Positions 16,003-26,899 of a stretch of DNA of 64,000 nt are shown in pieces (the stretch's first letter is position 1; each line of letters opens with the position of its first letter). The notes beneath the pieces are model-generated. The model had not been told where the DNA came from. It saw only the letters and a list, made by a program, of their open reading frames with translations, and searched no databases. Source of the stretch: Phocaeicola vulgatus ATCC 8482 (GTDB lineage: Bacteria; Bacteroidota; Bacteroidia; Bacteroidales; Bacteroidaceae). The position numbers were made by a program, and so were the translations under genes. The DNA is taken from assembly GCF_000012825.1 (NCBI RefSeq), contig NC_009614.1, positions 4,154,001 to 4,218,000 on the forward strand. Direction: 5' to 3'.

Positions 16003-18330
16003 TTATTCAAATATATTATCCAAACCTCCGGTTTCTTCTACCGAAGTTTCATCTATTAAGGTATCTTTGCAAGGGTCAAAGTCATCAGGAATATTGAATT
16101 TCTCATCCTGAGAATATCCCAAGCTCTTGTCTTTATAGACTTTCTGCATATAAAGTCCCCAAATAGGAAGCGCCATAGCAGCCCCCTGCCCGTCTACCAT
16201 CGTATCAAAATGAATATCACGTTCTTCACCGCCTACCCATACACCGGACACCAATGAGGGAGTGAATCCCATAAACCAACCGTCAGAGTTACGGTTGGTT
16301 GTACCTGTCTTCCCCCCCATATCAGCAGTAATGCCATACAGACGGCGTACACGTCCACCGGTACCCTCATTAACGACCGCACGCAACATAACCAGCATTT
16401 TGTAAGCACTGGTCTCACTAATCACCTCATCCATTTGCGGAGTGAAATTCGCTAATACATTACCTTCATTATCCTCAATACGGGTTACAAATACTGGTGC
16501 TGTACGGATACCTCGGTTTGCGAATGCTGAATAAGCGCTGACCATCTCCCCTACAGAAATTTCACAAGGTCCCAAACAGAGTGATACTACGGGGTCTATC
16601 TGTTTGTTCTGCACACCGAATGAATGAATCAGACGAACCAACTGATAAGGATTAAGTTTCCCCATCAAATAAGCCGTTACCCAATTATCCGAATTAGCCA
16701 ATCCCCATTTGATAGTTACCATTTCTCCATAACGCTTTTTGCTGGCATTACGTGGTGACCATGGACGCCCGTTCTCATCTATCAATGTCTGCTCTACGTG
16801 ACGCACCTGATCACAGGGAGAGAAACCGTTCTCCATAGCCAAAGTATACACGTAAGGTTTAATAGTAGAACCTACTTGGCGACGCCCCACCATCGCCATA
16901 TCATATTGGAAATAATTATAGTTAGGACCACCCACATACGCCTTCACATGACCTGTCAAGGGATCCATAGACATAAATCCCGCCCTAAGGAAGAATTTAT
17001 AATATTTCAAAGAATCCATCGGAGTCATAATGGTATCCTTCTCTCCCTCGTAAGAAAATACAGACATTTCGTATTTAGTATTAAACGCTTTCTTTATTTC
17101 CGCTTCCGAGCATCCGGCTTCTTTCATAATACGATAACGATCAGTCTGTTTCATAGCCCTGGTCATGATGGTATTCACCTCCTCCTCTGTCAACTGATTA
17201 GTAAACGGAGCTGTTTTCTTTTTCCGTTTTTCCTTGAAGAAACGAGGTTGCAAGTATTGCGCCACATGTTCATAAACAGCCTCTTCCGCATATTTCTGCA
17301 TACGTGAATCAATAGTGGTATAGATCTTAAGACCGTCTGTATAAATATTGTAGTTGGTACCGTCTTTCTTCTTGTTTTTAGCACACCACCCGAAAAGCGG
17401 ATTCGTTTTCCATGCCAATGAATCTTCATAATATTTCTGCATCTGCCATCCGCGATAATCACTTTTCTTCGGCTCCTTGGCTGTCATTACTCCACGCAGA
17501 TATTCACGGAAGTAAGTTGCCAAACCTTCTTTATGATCCACACGACGATATTTTAAGACGAGAGGCAACGCCTTTAATGAATCAGTTTCCGCATCAGTCA
17601 GGTATCCCGCCTTCCGCATCTGGCCAAGCACCACATTACGCCGTCCACGTGAACGTTCATTAAAACGTTTCGGATTATAAAGAGACGGATTCTTACACAT
17701 ACCAACCAAAGTAGCCGCTTCCTCAATGCTCAAATCTTTCGGTTCTTTCGAGAAGTAAGTATTGGCAGCTGTTTTGATACCTACTGCATTATTCAAGAAA
17801 TCGAACTTATTAAGATACATAGTCAGAATCTCTTCCTTTGTATAATAGCGTTCCAACTGAACAGCTATTACCCATTCAATGGGCTTCTGCAACAGACGTT
17901 CCATCACATTATCTGCCGTAGGTGAATAGAATTGTTTTGCCAACTGCTGGGTTATGGTACTACCCCCACCGGCATTCTTCTGCATCATCACTCCCCGTTT
18001 CACCAAAGCACGGACAAACGCACGGGCATCAATGCCGGAATGTTCTGCAAAACGTTCATCTTCGGTAGCAATCAGCGCACGAATCAGATTCGATGAAAGC
18101 TGGTCATAACCTACAAAAACACGATTCTCCTTACTAAGTGACCAAGTACCCAGCATCTTGCCGTCATCGGATATAATCTCGGTTGCAAACTTTAAATTCG
18201 GATTTTCCAATTCCTCAATAGGCGGTACATATCCAATCCATCCTTTCGCTATTGCGGTGAATATAAGCGCTATAACTAACAGTACGCCGACTACAAGAGC
18301 CCAAAGCACGTATATAAATTTCTTCCTCAT
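16003..18330 (-). CDS. mrcA: penicillin-binding protein 1A, bifunctional
   Basis: Polymerises and cross-links peptidoglycan at the outer face of the inner membrane. One N-terminal membrane anchor (residues about 7-28). GT51 transglycosylase motifs: EDERFAEHSGID, GGGSTITQQLAKQFYS and the EILTMYLNKFDF segment. Transpeptidase motifs: the SxxK box STIKPYVYTLA near residue 495, SDNW, and KTGTTNRNSDGWFMGF near residue 670. 775 residues, normal for class A PBPs. A TAnnTTTG box lies 25 bases upstream of the ATG. Probably monocistronic. Confidence 0.95.
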   Translation of the reverse strand: MRKKFIYVLWALVVGVLLVIALIFTAIAKGWIGYVPPIEELENPNLKFATEIISDDGKMLGTWSLSKENRVFVGYDQLSSNLIRALIATEDERFAEHSGIDARAFVRALVKRGVMMQKNAGGGSTITQQLAKQFYSPTADNVMERLLQKPIEWVIAVQLERYYTKEEILTMYLNKFDFLNNAVGIKTAANTYFSKEPKDLSIEEAATLVGMCKNPSLYNPKRFNERSRGRRNVVLGQMRKAGYLTDAETDSLKALPLVLKYRRVDHKEGLATYFREYLRGVMTAKEPKKSDYRGWQMQKYYEDSLAWKTNPLFGWCAKNKKKDGTNYNIYTDGLKIYTTIDSRMQKYAEEAVYEHVAQYLQPRFFKEKRKKKTAPFTNQLTEEEVNTIMTRAMKQTDRYRIMKEAGCSEAEIKKAFNTKYEMSVFSYEGEKDTIMTPMDSLKYYKFFLRAGFMSMDPLTGHVKAYVGGPNYNYFQYDMAMVGRRQVGSTIKPYVYTLAMENGFSPCDQVRHVEQTLIDENGRPWSPRNASKKRYGEMVTIKWGLANSDNWVTAYLMGKLNPYQLVRLIHSFGVQNKQIDPVVSLCLGPCEISVGEMVSAYSAFANRGIRTAPVFVTRIEDNEGNVLANFTPQMDEVISETSAYKMLVMLRAVVNEGTGGRVRRLYGITADMGGKTGTTNRNSDGWFMGFTPSLVSGVWVGGEERDIHFDTMVDGQGAAMALPIWGLYMQKVYKDKSLGYSQDEKFNIPDDFDPCKDTLIDETSVEETGGLDNIFE

Positions 18331-18354
18331 GACATTTTCTAGTAATTAACGGTA

Positions 18355-18362
18355 CAAAAGTA
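18355..18362 (-). promoter_or_regulatory. -7 box upstream of the PBP1A gene
   Basis: TACTTTTG on the minus strand fits TAnnTTTG and lies 25 bases before the start codon. No clear -33 element. Confidence 0.4.
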
Positions 18363-18490
18363 AGGAAAAACTTTGAGATAGAATGTGTTTCTAACAAAGT
18401 TCAACGAAATATCTTTTAATTCTTCGCTCATTTATTTTTTTTTCATACCTTTACACTCCGTATAAATTGTAATTATAAATACAAGCCAAT

Positions 18491-19432
18491 ATGGAAAATA
18501 GAAGTTTAGTTACTATTGCCGAACACTCGAAAGAGAAAATCCTCTACCTTTTGGAGATGGCAAAAGAGTTTGAAAAGAAGCCTAACCGTAAAATCTTGGA
18601 CGGCAAAGTTGTTGCCACCCTTTTCTTTGAGCCCTCCACCCGTACACGACTCAGTTTTGAAACCGCAGCAAACAGACTGGGAGCCCGCGTTATCGGATTT
18701 ACCGATCCCAAAGTAACCAGTTCTTCAAAAGGAGAAACATTGAAAGATACCATCATGATGGTAAGCAATTACGCCGACATCATCGTAATGCGCCATTTTC
18801 TGGAAGGTGCCGCAAGATATGCCAGCGAAGTCGCCCCGGTGCCCATTGTCAATGCCGGAGACGGAGCCAACCAACATCCGTCACAAACCATGCTAGACCT
18901 CTACTCCATATACAAAACACAGGGAACGCTTGAAAATTTAAACATCTATCTAGTAGGCGACTTGAAATACGGACGAACTGTTCATTCTTTGCTGATGGCT
19001 ATGCGTCATTTCAACCCCACTTTCCATTTCATCGCTCCGGAAGAGTTGAAAATGCCTGAAGAATATAAAATCTACTGCAAGGAGCACCATATTAAATACA
19101 AAGAGTACACAGACTTTAACGAAGAAACCATTGCTGACGCCGACATTCTTTACATGACCCGTGTACAACGCGAACGTTTCACCGACCTGATGGAATATGA
19201 ACGTGTGAAAGATGTATATATATTAAGGAATAAGATGCTGGAGCATACCCGCCCCAATCTGCGTATCCTGCACCCTCTGCCCCGCGTCAACGAAATAGCT
19301 TACGATGTGGATGAGAATCCGAAAGCTTACTATTTCCAGCAGGCACAAAACGGACTTTATGCGCGCCAGGCCATCCTTTGTGATGTATTGGGCATAACCT
19401 TGAATGATGTTATAGAAGATGCAAAAAAGTAA
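18491..19432 (+). CDS. pyrB: aspartate carbamoyltransferase catalytic subunit
   Basis: Condenses carbamoyl phosphate with aspartate, the committed step of pyrimidine synthesis. Carbamoyl phosphate-binding motif [12 protein letters not shown] near residues 50-61, [10 protein letters not shown] next, [15 protein letters not shown] and the aspartate-binding region HPLPRVNEI near residue 262. 313 residues, normal. pyrI follows 8 bases later, and the two form the classical holoenzyme. Confidence 0.97.
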   Translation: MENRSLVTIAEHSKEKILYLLEMAKEFEKKPNRKILDGKVVATLFFEPSTRTRLSFETAANRLGARVIGFTDPKVTSSSKGETLKDTIMMVSNYADIIVMRHFLEGAARYASEVAPVPIVNAGDGANQHPSQTMLDLYSIYKTQGTLENLNIYLVGDLKYGRTVHSLLMAMRHFNPTFHFIAPEELKMPEEYKIYCKEHHIKYKEYTDFNEETIADADILYMTRVQRERFTDLMEYERVKDVYILRNKMLEHTRPNLRILHPLPRVNEIAYDVDENPKAYYFQQAQNGLYARQAILCDVLGITLNDVIEDAKK

Positions 19433-19440
19433 AAACAAAA

Positions 19441-19908
19441 ATGAAGATGAGCGATAATAAACAAGCATTGCAGGTAGCCGCTTTGAAAAACGGCACTGTT
19501 ATAGACCATATACCTTCCGATAAATTGTTTACTGTAGTCGCCCTATTGGGCTTGCAGGATTCTGACTCTAACATAACCATCGGAAACAACTTCGAGAGCA
19601 AAAAATTAGGCAAAAAAGGAATTATAAAAGTGGCCGACCGCTTTTTTACTGATGAGGAAATAAGCCGCCTTTCCGTAGTAGCCCCGAATGTAAAACTGAA
19701 CATTATCCGTGACTATGAGGTGGTAGAGAAGAAACAAGTCCTGATGCCTGAGGAATTACGTGGCATCGTAAAATGCGCCAATCCCAAATGTATCACCAAC
19801 AATGAGCCAATGACCACCCTGTTTCATGTAATTGACAAAGAACATGGAATCTTGAAATGTCATTACTGCGAAAAGGAACAAAGTAAAGAAGGTATCAAAC
19901 TACTGTAA
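19441..19908 (+). CDS. pyrI: aspartate carbamoyltransferase regulatory subunit
   Basis: Binds nucleotides for allosteric control of PyrB. 155 residues: an N-terminal allosteric domain ([15 protein letters not shown]), then a C-terminal zinc domain with four cysteines in the pattern CANPKC ... CHYC. In-frame ATGs at 19441 and 19447 are both possible. The stop codon overlaps the start of the flavin reductase gene by one base (TAATG), so translation is probably coupled. Confidence 0.96.
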   Translation: MKMSDNKQALQVAALKNGTVIDHIPSDKLFTVVALLGLQDSDSNITIGNNFESKKLGKKGIIKVADRFFTDEEISRLSVVAPNVKLNIIRDYEVVEKKQVLMPEELRGIVKCANPKCITNNEPMTTLFHVIDKEHGILKCHYCEKEQSKEGIKLL

Positions 19909-20501
19909 TGAATATGAAACAAGACTGGAAACCGGGAACTATGATTTACCCTCTTCCGGCCCTACTGGTAAGTTGCGGAAGTACGGAAGAAGAATATAAC
20001 ATTATCACAGTGGCATGGGCAGGTACTATTTGTACCAACCCCGCCATGTGTTATATATCCGTGCGTCCGGAACGCCATTCCTACCCCATTCTGAAACGGA
20101 ATATGGAATTCGTCATCAACCTTACTACCAAAAGCATGGCATTCGCTACCGACTGGTGCGGAGTGCGTTCGGGCAAAGATTATAATAAATTTGAAGAAAT
20201 GAAGCTGACCCCGGGAAAAGCAAAAATAGTCAGTGCTCCCATCATCGAAGAATCCCCGCTCTGTATAGAATGCAGAGTAAAGGAAATCATCTCACTAGGA
20301 TCTCATGATATGTTCATAGCCGATGTGGTAAATGTAAAAGCCGACGATAAATACCTGAATGCGGAAACAGGAAAATTCGAATTATCCGAAGCTAACCCGT
20401 TAGTCTATGTTCATGGCGGATATTTTGAACTAGGACCGAAAATCGGGAAGTTTGGCTGGTCTGTAGAAAAGAACAGATCACAGACCAAGGAAAAATCCTA
20501 A
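19908..20501 (+). CDS. flavin reductase-like FMN-binding protein
   Basis: 197 residues of the flavin reductase-like/flavoredoxin split-barrel family (N-terminal PALLVSCGSTEEEYNIITVAWAG, then SVRPERHSYPILKRNMEFVINL and the DWCGVRSGKDYNKFEEM segment). Expected to bind FMN and act in cytosolic electron transfer. Physiological substrate unknown. It is the third gene of the pyrBI transcript with a one-base overlap; a link to pyrimidine synthesis is only positional. Confidence 0.88.
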   Translation: MNMKQDWKPGTMIYPLPALLVSCGSTEEEYNIITVAWAGTICTNPAMCYISVRPERHSYPILKRNMEFVINLTTKSMAFATDWCGVRSGKDYNKFEEMKLTPGKAKIVSAPIIEESPLCIECRVKEIISLGSHDMFIADVVNVKADDKYLNAETGKFELSEANPLVYVHGGYFELGPKIGKFGWSVEKNRSQTKEKS

Positions 20502-20510
20502 AAATATCTC

Positions 20511-21230
20511 ATGAAGAAACTCCTTTTATTAATCGCTTTATTACTTCCTGCCCTGTTCGTTACAGCACAAGGAATAAAGAATGGTCTGAAAGAGGAACCT
20601 AAGATCAATGTGGGAATAAAAGGAGGCTTCAACTCTTCCATGTATTTTACCAGTCGGTTAGAGCTAGATGGAGAGCGAATGGAAGATGTGCAAAATAATT
20701 ATAAAGTAGGCTATTTTGCCGCTATGTTTTTTCGGGTGCACATGAAAAGGCATTTCATCCAACCCGAAATTATGTATAATATTTATAAAGGTGAAATAGC
20801 TTTCAATAAAAATCAAAATAAAGAAAACACCCTTCCCGAGCTTGCTAAACTGAACAGCACGATTCACTCTTTGGAACTACCTATATTATATGGTTATAGT
20901 TTTGTAAAAAGCAGGCCTTACGGCATGGCACTTTTTATCGGTCCCAAACTGGAATATGTATGGAAACATAAGACTTCCGAAGAGTTTGAAGGATTTGGAT
21001 ATTCTGGTATAAAAGAAGAATTACACCCCATTAATATAAGTTCTGTTATCGGATTAGGAGTAAATATTGCTAATATATTCTTTGATTTCCGGTATGAAAT
21101 CGGACTCACCAATATCTCCAAATCAATCATTTATAAAAAAGACACAGATGGAATAATGTCCCAAGAAAAAGGTATCTTCATTAACCGACACCGCAATGTG
21201 CTAAGCTTCTCGCTAGGAGTTATTTTCTAA
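20511..21230 (+). CDS. outer membrane beta-barrel protein (PorT-like)
   Basis: 239 residues with a signal peptide (MKKLLLLIALLLPALFVTAQG) followed by alternating strands typical of a small outer-membrane barrel: NVGIKGGFNSSMYF, FIQPEIMYNIYKGE, LELPILYGYSF, IGLGVNIANIFFDFRYEIGLTN and the terminal FSLGVIF ending in Phe, a Bam recognition feature. Starts 9 bases after the flavin reductase stop, so in the same operon. Function not identifiable. Confidence 0.85.
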   Translation: MKKLLLLIALLLPALFVTAQGIKNGLKEEPKINVGIKGGFNSSMYFTSRLELDGERMEDVQNNYKVGYFAAMFFRVHMKRHFIQPEIMYNIYKGEIAFNKNQNKENTLPELAKLNSTIHSLELPILYGYSFVKSRPYGMALFIGPKLEYVWKHKTSEEFEGFGYSGIKEELHPINISSVIGLGVNIANIFFDFRYEIGLTNISKSIIYKKDTDGIMSQEKGIFINRHRNVLSFSLGVIF

Positions 21231-21400
21231 AGTAGGAAGCTTCCTCTAAGTAGATATCATAATGCCACATTTATATCCTTTTCTTTCCTCAAAACGCCCT
21301 TATCTTCAACTCTTTCAGCAGCTTCAGACCTTACTACACGACAAAAAGAAAGTCATATATCTTTTTTCCGTAACCTCACCAAATATTTTCCTCTAAATAA

Positions 21401-21431
21401 TTTCCTTATATTCTAAAATTACTTAACTTTG
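21401..21431 (+). promoter_or_regulatory. promoter of glyA
   Basis: -7 box TAACTTTG (21424-21431) with TTTC (21401-21404) 19 bases upstream as an imperfect -33 element. The start codon is 46 bases downstream. Confidence 0.55.
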
Positions 21432-21476
21432 TGAACTCAGAATCGAATATCGCACATAAACTTATTATAAAAAGAA

Positions 21477-22757
21477 ATGAAAAGAGACGATTTGATTTTC
21501 GACATTATCGAAAAAGAGCATCAACGCCAGCTCAAAGGTATCGAGCTGATCGCATCCGAAAACTTTGTTAGTGACCAAGTAATGCAAGCCATGGGTTCTT
21601 GCCTTACCAACAAGTATGCTGAAGGGTATCCCGGCAAGCGCTACTATGGCGGTTGCGAAGTGGTAGACCAGAGCGAACAAATCGCTATCGACAGACTGAA
21701 ACAAATATTTGGAGCAGAATGGGCTAATGTACAACCTCACTCCGGAGCACAGGCTAATGCTGCTGTATTTCTGGCCGTTTTGAATCCGGGTGATAAATTT
21801 ATGGGATTAAATTTGGCCCATGGTGGTCACTTGTCACATGGTTCATTGGTAAACACATCCGGAATTATTTATACTCCGTGTGAATACAACCTGAACAAAG
21901 AAACAGGTCGTGTAGATTACGATCAGATGGAAGAAATCGCATTACGTGAAAAACCCAAAATGATTATCGGTGGCGGTTCTGCATATTCTCGCGAGTGGGA
22001 CTACAAACGTATGCGTGAAATCGCAGATAAAGTGGGAGCCATCCTGATGATTGATATGGCCCACCCTGCCGGACTGATTGCTGCCGGACTGTTGGACAAC
22101 CCGGTTAAATATGCTCATATCGTCACTTCAACAACCCATAAAACCCTTCGTGGCCCTCGTGGCGGTGTCATCATGATGGGTAAAGACTTCCCTAACCCAT
22201 GGGGCAAGAAAACTCCAAAAGGTGAAATCAAGATGATGTCACAACTTTTGGATTCTGCTGTATTCCCTGGTATACAAGGTGGCCCGTTGGAACATGTCAT
22301 CGCAGCCAAAGCTGTTGCATTCGGTGAATGTTTACAGCCGGAATACAAAGAATATCAAACACAAGTAAAAAAGAATGCAGCCGTATTGGCACAGGCTTTG
22401 ATTGACCGTGGCTTTACGATCGTTTCCGGTGGTACAGACAACCACTCCATGCTGGTAGACCTGCGTACCAAATACCCTGATCTGACAGGCAAAGTAGCAG
22501 AAAAAGCATTGGTTGCTGCTGATATCACTGTAAACAAGAACATGGTCCCATTTGACAGCCGTTCTGCTTTCCAAACTTCAGGTATCCGTTTGGGAACTCC
22601 CGCTATCACAACTCGCGGAGCAAAAGAAGACTTGATGTTGGAAATCGCCGAAATGATTGAGACAGTTCTTTCAAACGTAGACAATGAAGAAGTAATTGCA
22701 CAAGTTCGTGCACGCGTAAACGAAACAATGAAGAAATATCCTATTTTCGCTTACTAA
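21477..22757 (+). CDS. glyA: serine hydroxymethyltransferase
   Basis: PLP enzyme interconverting serine and glycine while loading tetrahydrofolate with a one-carbon unit. 426 residues, normal. The PLP lysine lies in [14 protein letters not shown] near residue 225; LIASENFVS and [15 protein letters not shown] are typical N-terminal motifs. Its own promoter and terminator indicate a single-gene transcript. Confidence 0.97.
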   Translation: MKRDDLIFDIIEKEHQRQLKGIELIASENFVSDQVMQAMGSCLTNKYAEGYPGKRYYGGCEVVDQSEQIAIDRLKQIFGAEWANVQPHSGAQANAAVFLAVLNPGDKFMGLNLAHGGHLSHGSLVNTSGIIYTPCEYNLNKETGRVDYDQMEEIALREKPKMIIGGGSAYSREWDYKRMREIADKVGAILMIDMAHPAGLIAAGLLDNPVKYAHIVTSTTHKTLRGPRGGVIMMGKDFPNPWGKKTPKGEIKMMSQLLDSAVFPGIQGGPLEHVIAAKAVAFGECLQPEYKEYQTQVKKNAAVLAQALIDRGFTIVSGGTDNHSMLVDLRTKYPDLTGKVAEKALVAADITVNKNMVPFDSRSAFQTSGIRLGTPAITTRGAKEDLMLEIAEMIETVLSNVDNEEVIAQVRARVNETMKKYPIFAY

Positions 22758-22788
22758 TCAACGACTTCTATCAATATACTCATAAAAG

Positions 22789-22842
22789 ACTTTGGAGTTT
22801 TTGAAAAAGCTTTATCCTTCTTCAAGAACTTCAAAGTTTTTT
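22789..22842 (+). terminator. long hairpin terminator after glyA
   Basis: A 21-bp stem (22789-22809 with 22817-22837) with wobble pairs and one or two mismatches, followed by TTTTTT; 32 bases after the glyA stop. Confidence 0.75.
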
Positions 22843-22922
22843 ATAAAACATCCAGACCATTTAAAAAGAGTAATAGAAAAGTATTTTTATCAGCATTCCC
22901 CACAGAAATCAGTATAAATTTC

Positions 22923-22930
22923 TACCTTTG
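22923..22930 (+). promoter_or_regulatory. -7 box upstream of the MATE gene
   Basis: TACCTTTG fits TAnnTTTG and lies 25 bases before the ATG. No recognisable -33 element. Confidence 0.4.
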
Positions 22931-22955
22931 CAGACAATTTATCCGTTAATGACGA

Positions 22956-24299
22956 ATGAAAGGAACTAAGAATCTGACTCAAGGCCCTATCCTAAAGCAA
23001 TTGTTTACTTTGGCAATGCCCATTATGGCTACTTCATTCATACAAATGGCATATAGTCTGACCGACATGGCTTGGGTAGGAAGAATAGGAAGTGAGGCAA
23101 TAGCCGCCGTAGGTTCGGTAGGAATTCTTACATGGATGTCCACATCTATCTCTCTTCTGAACAAAGTAGGTTCGGAAGTCAGCGTAGGACAAGCCATCGG
23201 GGCACAAAACGAGCAAGCTGCCCGTGCATTCGCATCACATAATCTTACCTTGTCCTTACTTATATCATTGAGCTGGGGAGCATTGTTATTTATCTTTGCC
23301 ACCCCTATTATCAGTATCTATGAACTAGAACCTCATATAGCCAAGATGGCTGTGGAATATCTACGGATTATAGCAACCGCCTTTCCATTCGTCTTTTTAT
23401 CAGCTGCCTTTACAGGGATATTCAATGCCGCCGGACGAAGCAAAATACCTTTTTCCATTAACGGTATCGGACTGATTACAAATATAATACTGGATCCTAT
23501 CTTTATCTTTGGTTTAAGCTGGGGAACTACGGGAGCAGCAATTGCCACTTGGCTGGCCGAAGCTACGGTATGCATACTGTTTATCTATCAATTGAAACAA
23601 AAGAAAATATTATGGGATGATTTTCGGTTATTTACTAAACTGAAAAAACAATATACACGCCACATTTTGAAAATAGGATTACCAGTAGCGGCACTCAATA
23701 CATTATTCGCTTTCGTCAATATGTTTCTCGGAAGAACCGCCACAGAACAAGGTGGTCATTTAGGGCTGATGGCACTCACCACCGGAGGACAAATCGAAGC
23801 TATCACCTGGAACACCTCCCAAGGTTTTTCTACAGCTCTCAGTGCCTTTGTAGCTCAGAATTATGCAGCGCGGCAAATCTCCCGTGTGCTGAAAGCCTAT
23901 CGCACCACTTTATGGATGACATTTATATTCGGATCTTTCTGCACATTCCTTTTTATATGTTATGGAAACGAAATATTTTCTATCTTTGTTCCTGAAAAAG
24001 CAGCTTACGAAACCGGCGGTGTCTTTCTACGTATTGACGGATACTCGCAACTATTTATGATGCTGGAAATTACCATACAGGGCGTATTTTATGGGATGGG
24101 GCGCACCATGCCTCCTGCCGTAATCAGCGTCACCTGTAACTATCTGCGCATCCCGATGGCACTGTTGTTTGTATCATGGGGCTGGGGTTTGCCGGGTATT
24201 TGGTGGAGCATAAGCATCACTAGCACTATGAAAGGAATTATTTGTCTGATCTGGTTTATGCTTATCAAGAAGAAAGCTTTAAATTATCAGGCCGTTTAA
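22956..24299 (+). CDS. MATE family efflux transporter
   Basis: 447 residues with about 12 hydrophobic membrane segments arranged in two similar halves. The N-terminus GPILKQLFTLAMPIMATSFIQMAY and GRIGSEAIAAVGSVGIL match the MatE domain, and PFSINGIGLITNIILDP is typical of the second loop region. Exports cationic compounds or metabolites in exchange for Na+ or H+; the substrate is not predictable. The downstream OmpA-like gene starts 36 bases later. Confidence 0.92.
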   Translation: MKGTKNLTQGPILKQLFTLAMPIMATSFIQMAYSLTDMAWVGRIGSEAIAAVGSVGILTWMSTSISLLNKVGSEVSVGQAIGAQNEQAARAFASHNLTLSLLISLSWGALLFIFATPIISIYELEPHIAKMAVEYLRIIATAFPFVFLSAAFTGIFNAAGRSKIPFSINGIGLITNIILDPIFIFGLSWGTTGAAIATWLAEATVCILFIYQLKQKKILWDDFRLFTKLKKQYTRHILKIGLPVAALNTLFAFVNMFLGRTATEQGGHLGLMALTTGGQIEAITWNTSQGFSTALSAFVAQNYAARQISRVLKAYRTTLWMTFIFGSFCTFLFICYGNEIFSIFVPEKAAYETGGVFLRIDGYSQLFMMLEITIQGVFYGMGRTMPPAVISVTCNYLRIPMALLFVSWGWGLPGIWWSISITSTMKGIICLIWFMLIKKKALNYQAV

Positions 24300-24335
24300 T
24301 GAACAATTTTTGCATTAAGTCATTAATATATTAAA

Positions 24336-25067
24336 ATGAACATGATTATGAAAAAGACTAAAATTATGGCTTTATTACTGAGTGCTACATTAGTATTCAG
24401 TGGATGTGGTAACATGAATAATACCGCTAAAGGCGGTCTGATCGGCGGCGGCGGCGGTGCAGCATTGGGAGCAATTATCGGCGGAATAGCCGGACATGGT
24501 AAAGGTGCGGCTATTGGTGCGGCAGTAGGTGCGGCAGTAGGTACAGGTGCCGGTGTGTTAATTGGGAAAAAAATGGATAAAGCAGCAGAAGAAGCTGCTC
24601 AAATCCAAGGAGCACAGGTAGAACAAGTAACAGATAACAATGGCCTTCAGGCTGTAAAAGTTACTTTTGATTCCGGTATTCTCTTCAATACAGGAAATGC
24701 AGCCTTGAGTGCACAAGCGAAATCAGCCTTGAGCAAGTTTGCAAACAACGTATTGAACCAGAACAGAGATATGGATGTATCCATTTATGGATATACAGAC
24801 AACCAGGGCTGGAGAAACAGTACAGCTGAACAAAGTATCCAAAAAAACCTCAATCTGTCACAAGAACGCGCTCAAAGTGTGGCTAGTTATCTGTTGGGTT
24901 GCGGTGTAAGTAATTCCCAGATCAAGTCCGTAGAAGGCTTGGGTCAAGCAGATCCGATAGGTAATAATGACACAGCCGAGGGACGCCAGCAGAACCGTCG
25001 TGTAGAAGTATATATGTATGCCAGCCAACAGATGATTCAGCAAGCGGAAGCAGGAACACTGAAATGA
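24336..25067 (+). CDS. OmpA-family lipoprotein with glycine zipper
   Basis: 243 residues. A lipoprotein signal with lipobox LVFSGC is followed by a glycine-zipper region ([19 protein letters not shown] ... [13 protein letters not shown]), probably membrane-inserting. The OmpA C-terminal domain (about 105-235) then binds peptidoglycan: [40 protein letters not shown] and [19 protein letters not shown]. ATGs at 24336, 24342 and 24348 are in frame; 24348 ([12 protein letters not shown]) would give the most standard signal peptide. Confidence 0.92.
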   Translation: MNMIMKKTKIMALLLSATLVFSGCGNMNNTAKGGLIGGGGGAALGAIIGGIAGHGKGAAIGAAVGAAVGTGAGVLIGKKMDKAAEEAAQIQGAQVEQVTDNNGLQAVKVTFDSGILFNTGNAALSAQAKSALSKFANNVLNQNRDMDVSIYGYTDNQGWRNSTAEQSIQKNLNLSQERAQSVASYLLGCGVSNSQIKSVEGLGQADPIGNNDTAEGRQQNRRVEVYMYASQQMIQQAEAGTLK

Positions 25068-25146
25068 TATCAATGACGTTATTGTAGAGCGTATCCAATA
25101 CGCCCGAACCAACGGTCACAACATTGGAATAACATATAAAATAAAC

Positions 25147-25184
25147 CAATTTCGGACAGGTTATTTCTGCCCGAAATTGCTTTT
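25147..25184 (+). terminator. terminator between the OmpA-like gene and mtgA
   Basis: Stem CAATTTCGG/CCGAAATTG (25147-25155 with 25171-25179), inner CAG/CTG pairing, then CTTTT. mtgA starts only 12 bases later. Confidence 0.7.
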
Positions 25185-25195
25185 AATACACAAGC

Positions 25196-25918
25196 ATGAA
25201 AAAAAAGATTTTAAAATTCATCCGCAATCTGCTGCTTTTTTTCTTTGGTTCTTCCATTCTCGCAGTTATCGTTTTACGATTTATTCCGGTTTACTTTACC
25301 CCGTTGATGTTTATCCGTACTACCCAGCAAATCATTCATGGAGAAGATATAAAGTGGAAACACTCTTGGCTACCTAAAGAAAACATATCCCCTCATCTGT
25401 CTATGGCTGTTATTGCCTCTGAAGACAATCGCTTTGCCGAGCATAATGGTTTTGACTTCAAAGAAATAGAGAAAGCCTTAAAAGAAAACAAGAACCGAAA
25501 ACGCCCTCGAGGTGCCAGTACTATCAGCCAACAGACAGCCAAAAACATTTTCTTGTGGCCTGCTTCTTCTTGGATCAGGAAAGGACTTGAAGTGTATTTC
25601 ACCACCTTGATAGAACTATTTTGGAACAAGGAACGGATTATGGAAGTCTATCTGAACTCTATAGAAATGGGAAATGGTATCTATGGTGCCGAAGCAGTAG
25701 CTCGTGAACACTTTCACAAGAATGCCAGCAAACTGACACCGGAAGAATGCGCACTAATTGCAGCCAGCCTTCCCAATCCTCGCAAATTCAATTCAAGCAG
25801 ACCTGGCAACTACATGCTTAAAAGACAAAAGAAGATACTTTATCTTATGAAATGCGTCCCTACATTTCCGCCCAAACAAGATACGTCCTCTACGGTTTCA
25901 AAGAAGAAAAAGAAATAA
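25196..25918 (+). CDS. mtgA: monofunctional peptidoglycan transglycosylase
   Basis: 240 residues: one N-terminal membrane anchor (about 8-32) and a GT51 domain without any transpeptidase domain. Motifs: [13 protein letters not shown] with the catalytic Glu, [19 protein letters not shown], and [20 protein letters not shown]. Polymerises lipid II at the periplasmic face. The lysine-rich C-terminus overlaps the tail of the opposite-strand DUF1460 gene by 29 bases. Confidence 0.93.
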   Translation: MKKKILKFIRNLLLFFFGSSILAVIVLRFIPVYFTPLMFIRTTQQIIHGEDIKWKHSWLPKENISPHLSMAVIASEDNRFAEHNGFDFKEIEKALKENKNRKRPRGASTISQQTAKNIFLWPASSWIRKGLEVYFTTLIELFWNKERIMEVYLNSIEMGNGIYGAEAVAREHFHKNASKLTPEECALIAASLPNPRKFNSSRPGNYMLKRQKKILYLMKCVPTFPPKQDTSSTVSKKKKK

Positions 25919-26741
25919 CCCGCACCCCCGTGTGGGCTTTCTTATTTTTAGAGTATTCAAAGAGAGTCTGAGAATCTAGAATAACTTTCTTCATGACCGA
26001 TGAAGCATGAAGCAAATGCAATTTACCATCCACCCAACAAGCAAATCCTGTATGCACCACATCCAGCCCTTTTATATTGGTAGTAATCGCTATGATATCC
26101 CCATTCTTTATGTCCAACTCCTCAGAAGAAACGTTCAGACTTGTTTTAGGAATATAAGAAACAGGAACATTTTTCCATTTTCTCTCTATTTCAATCATCT
26201 GGGATATCATGGAAGGATTATTTTTCAACCGGTGATAATTGTCAGAGTGTGTGGACATAAAATCCAAATTCAAGATTTGTGATACAGCAAGCCCTAATTC
26301 CCCTGTACGTTCATGTACAATTCCTTTCTGTTCGTTATCCTTAATCCAATCACTGAAGTAATGTAAACGCGAGACATAACCGGCTTGTTTTCCATTCCGA
26401 TAGCGGATACACAGCAACGCTTTTTTGTAACTTTCAAAGTCACTTTTCCCATACTTGTCAGCGAGACTCAATGCAAGTACTGTTTCAACTAATGTGGTAC
26501 AATCCACCTTATCCAAATGAACAACTAATCTCTCTTCATCTGTCCCATCCAATGTATTCGCTACGTATGGAACCCCTAATAGATTTTGGGCAAAAAACAA
26601 TATCCTACAGCTATCGGCCGGCAACCGGGCAGCTTTTTGAAGCAGACTCTCGACTTTTATACTGTCATTTTCTGATGCTGAAACGATACAAGGCATTATT
26701 CCTAAAATCATTCCCAGCAACCACGGATACAGCTTTCTCAT
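25890..26741 (-). CDS. DUF1460 family, N-acetylmuramoyl-L-alanine amidase-like protein
   Basis: About 283 residues with a signal peptide ([23 protein letters not shown]). The family has an NlpC/P60-like fold; the likely catalytic Cys is in [15 protein letters not shown] and a His in [12 protein letters not shown], fitting a periplasmic cell-wall peptide hydrolase. The start at 26741 is preferred over an in-frame ATG at 26774. The promoter's -7 box (26780-26787) would put transcription start at about the upstream ATG, and only the downstream Met gives a clean signal peptide. Tail-to-tail overlap with mtgA, another cell-wall gene. Confidence 0.88.
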   Translation of the reverse strand: MRKLYPWLLGMILGIMPCIVSASENDSIKVESLLQKAARLPADSCRILFFAQNLLGVPYVANTLDGTDEERLVVHLDKVDCTTLVETVLALSLADKYGKSDFESYKKALLCIRYRNGKQAGYVSRLHYFSDWIKDNEQKGIVHERTGELGLAVSQILNLDFMSTHSDNYHRLKNNPSMISQMIEIERKWKNVPVSYIPKTSLNVSSEELDIKNGDIIAITTNIKGLDVVHTGFACWVDGKLHLLHASSVMKKVILDSQTLFEYSKNKKAHTGVRVISFSSLKP

Positions 26742-26779
26742 ATATTTTTTCTTATCTACCTGTTTTTTCTGCATGGCAA

Positions 26780-26810
26780 CAAAGATAACACATAACTGAA
26801 TGAATGCAAA
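26780..26810 (-). promoter_or_regulatory. promoter of the DUF1460 gene
   Basis: Exact consensus on the minus strand: TTTG (26807-26810), 19 bases, TATCTTTG (26780-26787). It helps to decide the start codon of the gene. Confidence 0.75.
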
Positions 26811-26829
26811 TTTTAAAAGAATGAAAAGA

Positions 26830-26873
26830 TAAAAACATCCGCCATGACAAATTCAACACTTGCCATAGCGGAT
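26830..26873 (-). terminator. terminator after the PycB-like gene
   Basis: Imperfect stem ATCCGCTATG/CATGGCGGAT read on the minus strand (26864-26873 with 26837-26846), followed by GTTTTTATC; 27 bases after the stop. Confidence 0.65.
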
Positions 26874-26899
26874 AAAAAAAGCTATATAGCACCTTTAAA

